Assembly: GCA_012974425.1 (NCBI GenBank)
Contig: JAAXQE010000265.1
Location: forward strand, 1 to 40,722
Direction of reading: 5' to 3'
Length of the DNA stretch: 40,722 nt
Source: Geopsychrobacter sp.
Lineage (GTDB): Bacteria > Desulfobacterota > Desulfuromonadia > Desulfuromonadales > Geopsychrobacteraceae
Shown: in pieces, positions 31,082-40,722 of the stretch
How the letters are laid out: the number at the start of each line of letters is the position of its first letter
How positions within the stretch are numbered: position 1 is the stretch's first letter
The notes under the pieces: generated by a model
The model's input: the letters and a program-made list of their open reading frames with translations, nothing else
What the model was told of the DNA's origin: nothing
Database searches by the model: none
Program-made: the position numbers and the translations under genes

Positions 31082-31606
31082 TCAATCATTTTCTCCCGGC
31101 GCAGATTGCTGCTGCGTCAGGGAGAGACTAAACCCTTCCAGCAGCTTCTGCTGGTATTTCAAAAAGGCGTCATCGCCAGTAAAGCCGGCAAAAAAAGCCT
31201 GGGGGCCAATGATAAAGTTGCTGATTGTCAGGCGGCTGCCTGCGGCATCCGCTTCGAGCAGGAAGCGGGTTCCGGCCTGACTCCCTAATACGCCGGGAAC
31301 TTCCCAGACCAGCTCCTGCGGCGCCCTGACCCGGGTCAGCAAGGCCGGGTCGCTGACCGGCACCCCCTTGAGACGCAAGTGAATCTTGCTGCCTTGCTGC
31401 AATACACCGTCGAGTCGGCTCTCTTCCATCCCTGGCCACCAATCAGGCCAGCGATCGACATCTGCCAACATCACCCACAGCTCCCCGACAGGGGCAGCAA
31501 GGAGGAGATGACTCCGAACCTCGAAACGGCTTTCAGTGGTCGTCAACAGCACCAGGCCGAACGACAAGCCGAGAACCATCAGAAGAACGATTATCTTTTT
31601 TAACAT
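31082..31606 (-). CDS. SRPBCC/polyketide cyclase-like membrane-anchored protein
   Basis: N-terminal hydrophobic segment, then RSHLLLAAPVGELWVMLADVDRWPDWWPGMEESRLDGVLQQGSKI (SRPBCC-type pattern). Confidence 0.75.
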   Translation of the reverse strand: MLKKIIVLLMVLGLSFGLVLLTTTESRFEVRSHLLLAAPVGELWVMLADVDRWPDWWPGMEESRLDGVLQQGSKIHLRLKGVPVSDPALLTRVRAPQELVWEVPGVLGSQAGTRFLLEADAAGSRLTISNFIIGPQAFFAGFTGDDAFLKYQQKLLEGFSLSLTQQQSAPGEND

Positions 31607-31651
31607 CGACAGCCTGATCAGATCGCGCCATAAGTAGCACAGAGTTTAGCT

Positions 31652-32926
31652 TCAGCTCTTCTTAGGTTGGCCTGGCTTGCTGCCCGGACGGCGCCCCCTA
31701 GATGGCGGGCGGCGCCCCAAGCCCTCTTTTTTGGCGGCTGGCAGAGGTAGCCGCCGCTTGCGGGCGACCCGCTTGTATTCGAAGCAGAAATCCTCATCGA
31801 TCGGCATCATGCTCGGCACCCGATGGCCGAGATAGTCCTCGATCTCCTCCAGCTGGAAGACGGTCTCTTCGTCGGCAAAACTGATCGCATGGCCACTGGC
31901 CCCGGCCCGTGCGGTGCGACCAATCCGGTGCACGTAATCCTCACGATCCTGAGGCAGATCATAGTTAACGACATGGGTCACGTTGTCGACATGGATGCCG
32001 CGCGAAGCGACATCGGTCGCAACCAGATAGAGGACCTCGCCCGCTTTGAATTGTTCGAGAATCCGCATCCGTTTTTTCTGCGGCACATCACCGGAGAGCA
32101 CCCCCGACGGAAAACCGTTCGCCTCAAGCAGGTCGCCGAGACGTTCCCCTTCGATCTTGGTGTTGACAAAGAGCAGCATCCGCTCAACCTGCTCCTTTTC
32201 GCGCTTGAGCAAGCCATTGAGCAGGGCAAACTTCTCCTTGCGGGAAACGTGATAGAGGATCTGCTCGACATTTTCGGCCGCTACCTGTTTCGGCGCAATC
32301 GAGACCTTCTCGGCGATATTCATGAATTCGTAGGCCAGCTCCATAACCTGCGGCGAGAGGGTTGCCGAAAAGAGCATGGTCTGACGTTTTTCAAAGGGCG
32401 GCAGCTGGCGCAGGATGTAACGCAGGTCCTTGATGAAACCCATATCGAACATGCGGTCGGCTTCGTCGATCACCAGCATCTCGACCCGATGCATCGAAAA
32501 GACCTTCTGCTTGAAGTAGTCAATCAGCCGCCCGGGGGTGGCGACGATAATATCGACCCCGTCCTGCAGGGCCTGACGCTGCTTGTCGTAGTCCATGCCA
32601 CCGAAGATCGCCTGCACGCGCAGACCGGTGTGGCGCCCCAAAATCTCGGCATCGCTGGTGATCTGTACCACCAGTTCACGGGTCGGCGCCATAATCAACG
32701 CGCGCGGATTGCTGCTGGTATCCTTCTGACTGGCCAAGAGGCGGGTGAACATCGAAATCAAAAACGCGGCGGTCTTACCCGTGCCGGTCTGGGCCTGTGC
32801 GGCGACATCCTTGCCGAGGATCGCGAGCGGGATTGATTCTTCCTGTACCGGGGTCAGCTTTTCAAAACCTGCCCCCGCGATTCCCTTGAGAACCTGGTCG
32901 GGCAAGTTAAATTCGGTAAATTTCAT
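31652..32926 (-). CDS. DEAD-box ATP-dependent RNA helicase (RhlB/RhlE-like)
   Basis: AQAQTGTGKTAAF, PTRELVVQI, VIDEADRMFDMGF, SATLS, HRIGRTARAG; basic C-terminal tail. Confidence 0.95.
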   Translation of the reverse strand: MKFTEFNLPDQVLKGIAGAGFEKLTPVQEESIPLAILGKDVAAQAQTGTGKTAAFLISMFTRLLASQKDTSSNPRALIMAPTRELVVQITSDAEILGRHTGLRVQAIFGGMDYDKQRQALQDGVDIIVATPGRLIDYFKQKVFSMHRVEMLVIDEADRMFDMGFIKDLRYILRQLPPFEKRQTMLFSATLSPQVMELAYEFMNIAEKVSIAPKQVAAENVEQILYHVSRKEKFALLNGLLKREKEQVERMLLFVNTKIEGERLGDLLEANGFPSGVLSGDVPQKKRMRILEQFKAGEVLYLVATDVASRGIHVDNVTHVVNYDLPQDREDYVHRIGRTARAGASGHAISFADEETVFQLEEIEDYLGHRVPSMMPIDEDFCFEYKRVARKRRLPLPAAKKEGLGRRPPSRGRRPGSKPGQPKKS

Positions 32927-32977
32927 TCAGTTTTAGTGAGTAGGCACAGGCTGTTGCCCGCCACCCACTGTCCTTTC

Positions 32978-34174
32978 TTAAAGAGCTGCGTCCATCGCCT
33001 CGGCGACAGTATGGATGTCTTTATCTCCGCGACCGGAGAGGCAGACGACGATTATTTGATCGGGCGACATGGTCGGCGCCAGTTTCAGGGTATGGGCAAT
33101 GGCATGGGCACTTTCCAGGGCAGGGATAATCCCCTCGACCCGGGTCAGACGCTGGAAACCGTCAAGGGCTTCCTGATCGGTGATCGAGACATACTCGGCG
33201 CGCTTGATATCATGCAGATGCGCATGTTCGGGACCGACACCGGGATAATCCAGCCCCGCCGAAATCGAATGGGCATGGTCGATCTGGCCGTCGGCATCCT
33301 GCAACAGATAGGTCTTGTTGCCGTGCAGCACCCCCTTGGCCCCGGCCGTAATCGAAGCCGCGTGCTTATCGGTATCGACGCCTAGCCCAGCCGCCTCAAC
33401 CCCGACCAGCCGCACCGCACTATCCTTGACAAAGGGGTAGAAGAGTCCCATGGCGTTGGAACCACCGCCGATACAGGCGAGGGCCACATCGGGCAGGCGC
33501 CCGACAGCTTCGAGAATCTGCGCACGTGACTCAGTACCGATCACCGACTGAAAATCACGCACCATCTCGGGATAGGGGTGGGGTCCGGCGACCGTGCCGA
33601 TGACGTAAAATGTATCACGCACGTTGGTGACCCAGTAGCGCATCGCATCGTTCATCGCGTCTTTAAGGGTCGCGGTACCGCTGGTGACTTCGTGGACCCG
33701 GGCGCCGAGCAGCTTCATGCGGAAGACGTTCAGCGACTGGCGCCTGATATCCTCGGCCCCCATGAAGACATCGCACTCCATACCGAACAGGGCGGCAACC
33801 GTAGCGGTGGCAACCCCATGCTGTCCGGCACCGGTCTCGGCAATCACCTTCTGCTTGCCCATGCGCCGTGCGAGTAGAATCTGACCGACGGTATTGTTAA
33901 CCTTGTGCGCTCCGGTGTGGTTGAGATCTTCACGCTTGAGATAGATCTGCGCACCAGCCAGCTCCGCGCTCAGGCGCTGCGCATGGTAAAGTGGACTGGG
34001 ACGACCAACATACTGCCGCAGGTAGTAATCGAACTCGGTCTGGAAGGCAGGATCCTTGCGGGCCACAGCATAGGCCTCTTCCAGTTCAAGCAGGGCCGGC
34101 ATCAGGGTCTCGGCGACATAGCGCCCGCCAAAATCGCCGAAATGTCCACGTTCATCGGGCTGCTGGTAACTCAT
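32978..34174 (-). CDS. trpB: Tryptophan synthase beta chain (TrpB1 type)
   Basis: [35 protein letters not shown]..., [22 protein letters not shown] lysine motif, [10 protein letters not shown]. Confidence 0.96.
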   Translation of the reverse strand: MSYQQPDERGHFGDFGGRYVAETLMPALLELEEAYAVARKDPAFQTEFDYYLRQYVGRPSPLYHAQRLSAELAGAQIYLKREDLNHTGAHKVNNTVGQILLARRMGKQKVIAETGAGQHGVATATVAALFGMECDVFMGAEDIRRQSLNVFRMKLLGARVHEVTSGTATLKDAMNDAMRYWVTNVRDTFYVIGTVAGPHPYPEMVRDFQSVIGTESRAQILEAVGRLPDVALACIGGGSNAMGLFYPFVKDSAVRLVGVEAAGLGVDTDKHAASITAGAKGVLHGNKTYLLQDADGQIDHAHSISAGLDYPGVGPEHAHLHDIKRAEYVSITDQEALDGFQRLTRVEGIIPALESAHAIAHTLKLAPTMSPDQIIVVCLSGRGDKDIHTVAEAMDAAL

Positions 34175-34788
34175 ACACTCCTCACCTGACGGATAAATTC
34201 CGCTACTTTTAACAGATCTTTCTTTCCCGGCGACAGCTCGACTCCACTCGAGACATCCACGGCATAGGGTCGAACCTGACGGACCGCCTGCGCGACATTC
34301 TGCGGATTAAGCCCACCGGCCAGAATCACCGGATGACTGCTGGCGAAATCCTTGAGCAGCGACCAATCAAAGACCTCGCCACTGCCTCCATAAAGCTGAT
34401 TCGACCAGGCATCGAGCAGCAAGCCCGAGACCTCATACTCAGCCGCAGTTTCCAAGCTGGCGGCATCCTTGATGCGCAAGGCCTTGATCACGCGCCGCCC
34501 AGGGTAGAGACTATCCTGCGGAGACTCATCGCCATGCAGCTGAATTACGTCGAGACCACAGCACGCCACCGTCGTGTCTATACTAGCACGCTCGGCGTTA
34601 ACAAAGAGTCCAACGCTTGAAACAAAGGGCGGCAGGCAGCGGATGATAGCGGCCGCCTGCTCGGGCGAAACGGCACGCGGGCTTTTGGCATAAAAGACGA
34701 AACCGAGCGCATCTGCCCCGGCAGCGACTGCTGCCAGGGCATCTTCACTCGAGGTGATGCCACATATTTTAACCCGCGTAACTGTCAT
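34171..34788 (-). CDS. trpF: Phosphoribosylanthranilate isomerase
   Basis: [40 protein letters not shown]...[29 protein letters not shown]. Upstream extension of the listed ORF rejected. Confidence 0.95.
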   Translation of the reverse strand: MTVTRVKICGITSSEDALAAVAAGADALGFVFYAKSPRAVSPEQAAAIIRCLPPFVSSVGLFVNAERASIDTTVACCGLDVIQLHGDESPQDSLYPGRRVIKALRIKDAASLETAAEYEVSGLLLDAWSNQLYGGSGEVFDWSLLKDFASSHPVILAGGLNPQNVAQAVRQVRPYAVDVSSGVELSPGKKDLLKVAEFIRQVRSV

Positions 34789-34792
34789 TTTT

Positions 34793-36148
34793 TTAGAGAT
34801 CAACCTTGGGAAGATGCTTGAGCGACTCGCTAATCGCCTCGCTCGAATATTCATAGTCCTCAAGTTGACCGGCGAAGAAGGCATCGTACGAAGCCATATC
34901 AACGTGACCATGACCGGAGAGATTGAAAAGAATCGTCTTCTCTTTCCCCTCTTCCTTGGCCTGCAGCGCTTCGTCGATCGCCGCCCGGATCGCGTGGGAA
35001 GACTCGGGAGCCGGGATGATCCCCTCGGTGCGTGCAAACTGCACCGCAGCCTCGAAGCAACCGACCTGACCGACCGCCCTGGCCTCGATCACCCCATGAT
35101 GCAGCAACTGGGAAACCAGCGGAGAAGCCCCATGATAGCGCAGCCCGCCGGCATGGATGCCCGGCGGCATGAAGTCGTGACCCAGGGTGTACATCTTCGA
35201 AATCGGCGCCATCTTGGCGGTATCGCCGTAATCAAATTCATAGACCCCCTTGGTCAGGGTCGGGCAGGAGATCGGCTCCGCGGCGACCAGACGCACATCC
35301 TTGCCACTCGCCTTGTCGGAGACAAAGGGGAAGGCCAATCCGGCGAAGTTGGAACCACCACCGTGACAACCGATAACCACATCGGGATAATCGCCGGCCA
35401 TCGCCATCTGCTCCTTGGCTTCAAGCCCGATCACGGTCTGATGCAGACAGACATGGTTGAGCACGCTGCCGAGGGCATAACGGGTGTCCGCGTGGGTCGC
35501 GGCATCTTCAACCGCTTCGCTGATCGCGATGCCGAGGGAGCCGTTGCTATGGGGATCTGCGGACAGGATTCCACGCCCGGAGTTGGTCAAATTCGATGGC
35601 GAAGGGATAACGTTGGCGCCCCAGAGCTGCATCATGCTCTTGCGATAGGGCTTCTGGGTATAACTGACCTTAACCATGTAGACCGTACATTCGAGGCCGA
35701 ACTTCTGGCAGGCCAGAGCGATCGATGAACCCCATTGCCCGGCTCCGGTCTCACTGGCGATCCGCTTGGTTCCTTCGAGCTTGTTGTAATAAGCCTGGGG
35801 CACCGCGGTGTTCGCCTTGTGGCTACCGGCCGGAGAGACGCCTTCGTACTTGTAGTAGATCTTGGCCGGAGTGCCGAGGGCCTTCTCCAGCGCATGGGCA
35901 CGAAACAGCGGAGAGGGCCGCCAGAGGCGCAGAATTTCGAGCACCGGCTCAGGGATATCGATCCAGCGCTGCGGTGACATCTCCTGCTCGATCAAGGCCA
36001 TCGGAAAGAGCGGCAGCAGATCATCCGGACCGACCGGCTGACCGGTTCCGGGATGCAACACCGGCGCCATCTGTCCGGGCATATCGGGGATTATGTTGTA
36101 CCACTGCTTGGGAAGCTTATGTTCGGGCAGGATGATTTTTGTTTGCAT
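34793..36148 (-). CDS. TrpB-like pyridoxal phosphate enzyme (TrpB2 type tryptophan synthase beta)
   Basis: Longer TrpB2-type N-terminus ([53 protein letters not shown]), [38 protein letters not shown]. Confidence 0.93.
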   Translation of the reverse strand: MQTKIILPEHKLPKQWYNIIPDMPGQMAPVLHPGTGQPVGPDDLLPLFPMALIEQEMSPQRWIDIPEPVLEILRLWRPSPLFRAHALEKALGTPAKIYYKYEGVSPAGSHKANTAVPQAYYNKLEGTKRIASETGAGQWGSSIALACQKFGLECTVYMVKVSYTQKPYRKSMMQLWGANVIPSPSNLTNSGRGILSADPHSNGSLGIAISEAVEDAATHADTRYALGSVLNHVCLHQTVIGLEAKEQMAMAGDYPDVVIGCHGGGSNFAGLAFPFVSDKASGKDVRLVAAEPISCPTLTKGVYEFDYGDTAKMAPISKMYTLGHDFMPPGIHAGGLRYHGASPLVSQLLHHGVIEARAVGQVGCFEAAVQFARTEGIIPAPESSHAIRAAIDEALQAKEEGKEKTILFNLSGHGHVDMASYDAFFAGQLEDYEYSSEAISESLKHLPKVDL

Positions 36149-36241
36149 AGCGCTCTATACCTCCAGGTCAGTAATTAAATAGTTTGGGTCTTCGGCCTGC
36201 ACTAAAGTTTCCAATTCACGCCTCAGGCTGTACTTATATTT

Positions 36242-37027
36242 TCAGCTCAACAACTCTTGTAGTTTGACGCCGATATCAGCTTCACGCATCAGACTTTCGC
36301 CGACCAGGAACGCCCCGGCACCGGCCTGCTGCAGGGTCTGGATATCAGCCCGTTGACTGATTCCGCTCTCGGCAACAATCAGCCGCTCGGCCGGGATCAA
36401 TTTTGCCAGGCGTGCGGTGGTGCCGAGATCGGTCGCAAAGGTTTTCAGATTGCGGTTATTGATGCCGATCAGTTCACAATCGGTCTTAAGCGCGGCCTCC
36501 AGCTCCTCCTCGTCATGCACCTCAAGCAGCACATCCAGGCCCAGCTCGGCGGCGACGCCACTGAATTCGTGCAGCTCAGCAAGCGAGAGCATCGCCGCAA
36601 TCAACAGCACGGCGTCGGCACCATGGACCCGCGCCTCAACGATCTGATAGGGATCGCAGATAAAATCCTTGCGTAACAGCGGCAAAGAAACCTGCTCGCG
36701 GATCAGACCGAGGTACCGCAGATGGCCATAGAAGAACTGCTCGTCGGTCAACACCGACAGACAGGTTGCGCCATGTTTCTGATAGATCTCGGCGATCGCG
36801 ACTGGGTCGAAATCTGCGCGGATGATCCCCTTGGATGGAGAGCCCTTCTTGACCTCGGTGATCAGGGCGGTCGTACCCGACTCGCTGGCCGTACGCAGCG
36901 CGCGCGCAAAACCACGCGGCACATCTGCGACATCCCCAACCCTGGCCCGCAATTCAGTCAGCGACAGCGCGGCCTTGGCCGCGGCGACCTCCTGTTTCTT
37001 TACTTCAACTATCTTATCCAGAATCAT
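36242..37027 (-). CDS. trpC: Indole-3-glycerol phosphate synthase
   Basis: [47 protein letters not shown]...[12 protein letters not shown]...[10 protein letters not shown]. Confidence 0.96.
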   Translation of the reverse strand: MILDKIVEVKKQEVAAAKAALSLTELRARVGDVADVPRGFARALRTASESGTTALITEVKKGSPSKGIIRADFDPVAIAEIYQKHGATCLSVLTDEQFFYGHLRYLGLIREQVSLPLLRKDFICDPYQIVEARVHGADAVLLIAAMLSLAELHEFSGVAAELGLDVLLEVHDEEELEAALKTDCELIGINNRNLKTFATDLGTTARLAKLIPAERLIVAESGISQRADIQTLQQAGAGAFLVGESLMREADIGVKLQELLS

Positions 37028-38073
37028 TGATTCGTCATCCGTACCAGAGACTCGAGCTTGGCCAGGGCCAAACCACCATCGAGTACCGCCGCAATCTGCT
37101 CCATCCCCTCAATGATCGAGGTGGCAAGACCGGCGGCAACCAGAGCATAGGCCCCGTTTAAGACGACAATATCCCGCTTCGGGCCTTTTTCACCGGCCAG
37201 TATCGCGCGGACTATCGCAGCGTTGTCCTCTGCGTCCCCCCCCTGCAACTCTTCGAGGCGGCAGCGCTTGAGCCCGAACTGTTCCGGCTCGATCGTCTCC
37301 AGCTCGACCATGCCGCTGGAGATAACCGCCAGGCGGGTCGGGCCGGTCAGGGTGATCTCATCCATACCGTCGTCACCATGCACGACGAAACCGCGCTGAC
37401 AGCCGAGCTGGACCAGGACTTTCGCCAACGGCTCGACTAAATCGCCACTGAAGACACCGAGGACCTGACGATTGGCACCGGCCGGATTGGTCAGGGGACC
37501 GAGCACATTGAAGATGGTCCGGATCCCGACTTCACGGCGTGGGCCGATCGCGTGCTTCATTGCCGAGTGGAACGCCGGGGCGAAGAGAAATCCGACCCCG
37601 AGCTCATCGATACATCTGGCAACCTGTTCGGGAGCCACATCGAGATTGACCCCCAGCTTCTCCAGCACATCGGCACTGCCGCAGGTCGAGGAGATACTGC
37701 GATTGCCATGTTTGGCGACCTTGCCTCCACAGGCGGCAACCGCCAGAGCCACGGTCGTAGAGACATTGAAGGTCTTGGTGCCGCTGCCACCGGTTCCGCA
37801 GGTATCGATGATCGTCTCACGGTCGACGTTGATCTCTTCGCGGTCGATATCGACCACCCCGCCGACCCTGATCGGTGTGGCGCGCTCACGCATTACTCGC
37901 GCGGCACCGGTTATCTCGGCGACCGTCTCACCCTTCATGCGCAGGGCGGTGATAAAGGCCCCGATCTGCGCCGGTGTCGCCTCGCCGCTCATGATCTGGT
38001 TCATCACCTCGATCATCTCCCCTTCGGAGAGATCCTGCCGTTCGACTACCTTAGCGATCGCCTGCTTGATCAT
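37024..38073 (-). CDS. trpD: Anthranilate phosphoribosyltransferase
   Basis: [53 protein letters not shown]. Confidence 0.96.
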   Translation of the reverse strand: MIKQAIAKVVERQDLSEGEMIEVMNQIMSGEATPAQIGAFITALRMKGETVAEITGAARVMRERATPIRVGGVVDIDREEINVDRETIIDTCGTGGSGTKTFNVSTTVALAVAACGGKVAKHGNRSISSTCGSADVLEKLGVNLDVAPEQVARCIDELGVGFLFAPAFHSAMKHAIGPRREVGIRTIFNVLGPLTNPAGANRQVLGVFSGDLVEPLAKVLVQLGCQRGFVVHGDDGMDEITLTGPTRLAVISSGMVELETIEPEQFGLKRCRLEELQGGDAEDNAAIVRAILAGEKGPKRDIVVLNGAYALVAAGLATSIIEGMEQIAAVLDGGLALAKLESLVRMTNQ

Positions 38074-38651
38074 TATGCGGCCTCCCGACTCATCTGCAAG
38101 AAATTCCCCAACAGCTGCATGCCGGAGGTGGTCAGGATCGACTCGGGATGGAACTGCAACCCCCAGACCGGCAACTCACGATGTTCAAGCGCCATGATCA
38201 CATCAGTATCGGTCCAGGCGGTCACCTTCAGGCATTCCGGCAGACTCGCGCGCTCGGCAATCAGCGAGTGATAGCGGGTCGCGACAAAGGGATTATCGAT
38301 CCCGGCGAACAGCGCGCTGCCGTCATGTTCGATCATACTGGTCTTGCCGTGCATCAGTCGATCCGCACGCACCACATTCCCGCCGAAGGCGGCGGTAATC
38401 GACTGGTGGCCCAGACAGATACCGAGCAGCGGGATTTTCCCGGCAAAGTGGCGGATGGCCTCAACCGAGATCCCCGCTTCGTTCGGCGTACAGGGTCCAG
38501 GCGAGATCACCAGATGCTGCGGCGCCATCCTTTCGATATCGGCGATCCCGAGCTTGTCGTTCCGCACCACCTGAACCTCTTCGCCCAGTTCCATGAAATA
38601 CTGGACCAGGTTGTAGGTGAAACTGTCGTAGTTATCGATCATCAGCAGCAT
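38073..38651 (-). CDS. trpG: Anthranilate synthase component II (glutamine amidotransferase)
   Basis: [32 protein letters not shown]...[14 protein letters not shown]...[17 protein letters not shown]...[11 protein letters not shown]. Confidence 0.96.
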   Translation of the reverse strand: MLLMIDNYDSFTYNLVQYFMELGEEVQVVRNDKLGIADIERMAPQHLVISPGPCTPNEAGISVEAIRHFAGKIPLLGICLGHQSITAAFGGNVVRADRLMHGKTSMIEHDGSALFAGIDNPFVATRYHSLIAERASLPECLKVTAWTDTDVIMALEHRELPVWGLQFHPESILTTSGMQLLGNFLQMSREAA

Positions 38652-38655
38652 ATGA

Positions 38656-40137
38656 CTAATCCAAACCTTGATTGGCCATCTCGATGGCGCGTCTGACGCC
38701 CCTAGCCTTATTGAGGGTCTCCTGATATTCCATCTCGGGATCACTGTCGGCGACAATCCCGGCCCCGGCCTGGAGCAGAATGCGCTCCTTCTCGACCATC
38801 AGGGTGCGGATCGCAATGGCCAGGTCCATGTTGCCACTGAACGAGAAATAGCCGACCGCCCCACCATAAATGCCACGCCGCTGCGGTTCGAATTCGTCGA
38901 TGATCTCCATCGCACGTATCTTCGGCGAACCGGAGAGGGTCCCGGCCGGAAAGGCGGCGCGGAAGACATCAAAGGCGTTCAGCCCTTCGCGCAATTTGCC
39001 ACGTACATTGGAGACGATATGCATCACGTGCGAGTAGCGTTCGACCACCATCAACTCGCTCACCTCGACGGTACCACCACGCGCAACCCGACCGACATCG
39101 TTACGCCCGAGGTCGATCAGCATGATATGCTCGGCACACTCCTTGGGATCGGCCAGCAACTCTGCTTCGAGCCGCTGATCCTCTTCAAGAGTCGCACCGC
39201 GCGGACGGGTCCCGGCGATGGGCCGCACCTCGACCTGCTCCCCCTCCTTGCGCACCAGCACCTCAGGCGAAGCACCAACCACCAGGTTGTCACCGAAGCG
39301 TAAAAAATACATATAGGGTGAAGGGTTGATGGTGCGCAGGGCACGATAGATATCAAAGGGGTCGGCTTGGAGTTTGCCTTCGAAACGTTGCGACAACACG
39401 ACCTGAAAGATATCGCCCGCGCGGATATATTCCTGACACTGCTCAACCGCCTTGCGGAAAGCTTGCGGGGTGAAATTGGGGGTCAGCGCCTGCTCGGGGG
39501 CATCATGCAGCGGGGCAACCCGATGTGGCAGCGGCTGCCTAAGTTGTTCAATCAGGTCATCGATACGCGCGATGCCCCGCGCATAAGCCAAGCCGGGATC
39601 TTCCCCGACAGCCAGATGGACGTTACACACCACCTTGATCTTCTGGCGCATGTTGTCGAAGATCAGCAGCCCCTCGGTCAACAGGAAGCAGGCGTCCCAA
39701 TTGTCGCTGTCCCGCTCATTCTTATCGGGGATATCCTCGACGAAACGGACCATGTCATAACCGAGATAGCCGACGGCACCGCCGAAGAAACGCGGTAGAC
39801 CCTCAACCTCGACCGGTTGATAGGCGCTGAGCAATTCCTGCAACTTGGCGATCGGATCATCGGTCTCGCCACTCTGCTCCAGCCGGTCGTTATGCACCAC
39901 CTCAAAGTAACGCTCACGACAGCGGAAGATCCGCGCCGGGCCGCTGCCCAGAAATGAATACCGCGCCCATTTCTCGCCCCCTTCGATCGATTCGAGCAAA
40001 AAAGCAGTCTGGCCATCATCGATTTTACGGAAGGCGGAAACCGGAGTCTCCATGTCGGCGAGGATTTCGCGATAGACCGGAATCAGGTTGCCCTGATCGG
40101 CCAGAGCCAAAAATTCTTGTCGGGAAGGGAGATACAT
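38656..40137 (-). CDS. trpE: Anthranilate synthase component I
   Basis: [81 protein letters not shown]. Start at [10 protein letters not shown] (40137). Confidence 0.96.
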   Translation of the reverse strand: MYLPSRQEFLALADQGNLIPVYREILADMETPVSAFRKIDDGQTAFLLESIEGGEKWARYSFLGSGPARIFRCRERYFEVVHNDRLEQSGETDDPIAKLQELLSAYQPVEVEGLPRFFGGAVGYLGYDMVRFVEDIPDKNERDSDNWDACFLLTEGLLIFDNMRQKIKVVCNVHLAVGEDPGLAYARGIARIDDLIEQLRQPLPHRVAPLHDAPEQALTPNFTPQAFRKAVEQCQEYIRAGDIFQVVLSQRFEGKLQADPFDIYRALRTINPSPYMYFLRFGDNLVVGASPEVLVRKEGEQVEVRPIAGTRPRGATLEEDQRLEAELLADPKECAEHIMLIDLGRNDVGRVARGGTVEVSELMVVERYSHVMHIVSNVRGKLREGLNAFDVFRAAFPAGTLSGSPKIRAMEIIDEFEPQRRGIYGGAVGYFSFSGNMDLAIAIRTLMVEKERILLQAGAGIVADSDPEMEYQETLNKARGVRRAIEMANQGLD

Positions 40138-40576
40138 GTCGAACCTATCACGGGGGAAAATAGAGATTTCTACCACTTGCAGCCGCAAAAAGTCAAGAAT
40201 CGACGGGCTTTTAACCACCCTCGTCCGGCACAATTTACGCGGACCATAATTTTCACCTTGCGCAAATCAGAAACAGATCTATCAACTTTCCGACCGCCAG
40301 TAGCCATCCACGAATACGACCCATATTGCAGGTCCACCTCCACGCAAGCAACAGCCCAAACTCATTGAAAAATCATAACAAATTCTCCATGGATTCGACT
40401 TGCAATACGCTAGTCACGCGATAGACTCAAACTAATCCGATGGAAATACCGGACATCATTCAGTAGTTATTTTAATAACGAAGGGCCAGCGCAGCAGAAT
40501 CGGGCAAAGAAAGGTTTGATCGCAAAAGAAACAGGACTATCCCACATTGAATACTCCAGACAACAGGAGGGGTTCT

Positions 40577-40722
40577 ATGGTCGCTAATCACGAAGGGCAA
40601 AAATGTCACAACCCCAACTGCGGTTATAATCCAGAGTGCAATTCGGTCTGCTCAAGAGTTCGCAAATCCTACGGTATCTGTTGTGGCCCCTGCGTCAGTC
40701 CATGCTACACCATCGGCATTAC
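40577..40722 (+). CDS. Cys-rich small protein, truncated by the window edge
   Basis: ACAGGAGG RBS-like sequence then ATG: MVANHEGQKCHNPNCGYNPECNSVCSRVRKSYGICCGPCVSPCYTIGI..., open to window end, 8 Cys in 48 codons. Not in the supplied ORF list. Confidence 0.6.
   Translation, partial: MVANHEGQKCHNPNCGYNPECNSVCSRVRKSYGICCGPCVSPCYTIGI

Noticed and set aside
31823-32836. 337-aa plus-strand ORF antisense to the DEAD-box helicase, and similar long antisense ORFs (e.g. 20202-21515 opposite ftsH, 34754-35728 opposite trpB2)
   Set aside because: They mirror well-conserved genes in GC-rich sequence; compositions show no recognisable domains and are best explained as antisense shadow ORFs.
34789-35037. 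N-terminal extension of the trpF ORF ([20 protein letters not shown]...)
   Set aside because: Overlaps trpB2 in another frame, low-complexity Arg/Ser-rich translation typical of shadow frames.
40138-40310. Possible trp leader peptide/attenuator upstream of trpE
   Set aside because: A short minus-strand ORF (MATGGRKVDRSV...RGWLKARRFLTFCGCKW) has only two non-adjacent Trp codons and I see no convincing terminator/antiterminator pair or T-box.

Overview
The window is a mostly housekeeping chromosomal segment. Protein sequences and gene order (tilS-ftsH-folP-cdaA-cdaR-glmM-pdxJ-acpS-nnr-CBS-tsaE-lysC-cimA, and trpEGDC-trpB2-F-B..A-accD-folC-lptD) suggest a Desulfuromonadales/Geobacter-like bacterium; this placement is inference, with no search run. 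Left part: uvrC(-), then a + strand block with a cNMP-binding protein, AI-2E-family permease, efp, epmA, and a DUF485 + sodium:solute symporter (ActP-like) pair. Centre: a long minus-strand cell-envelope / c-di-AMP / folate / amino-acid cluster, with two CAU-anticodon tRNAs (fMet and probable elongator Met) and their terminator upstream of tilS. Right part: a minus-strand trp cluster with two trpB paralogs, in which a DEAD-box helicase and an SRPBCC-like gene lie between trpB and trpA. I found no CRISPR array, transposase, prophage or obvious defence system, and no clearly new multigene system. The most useful second-look items are: a metallo-beta-lactamase-fold gene broken by two compensating homopolymer-associated frameshifts; the interrupted trp cluster with duplicate trpB; a truncated, unlisted Cys-rich small ORF at the right edge; and a promoter/palindrome leader in front of the DUF485-symporter pair.
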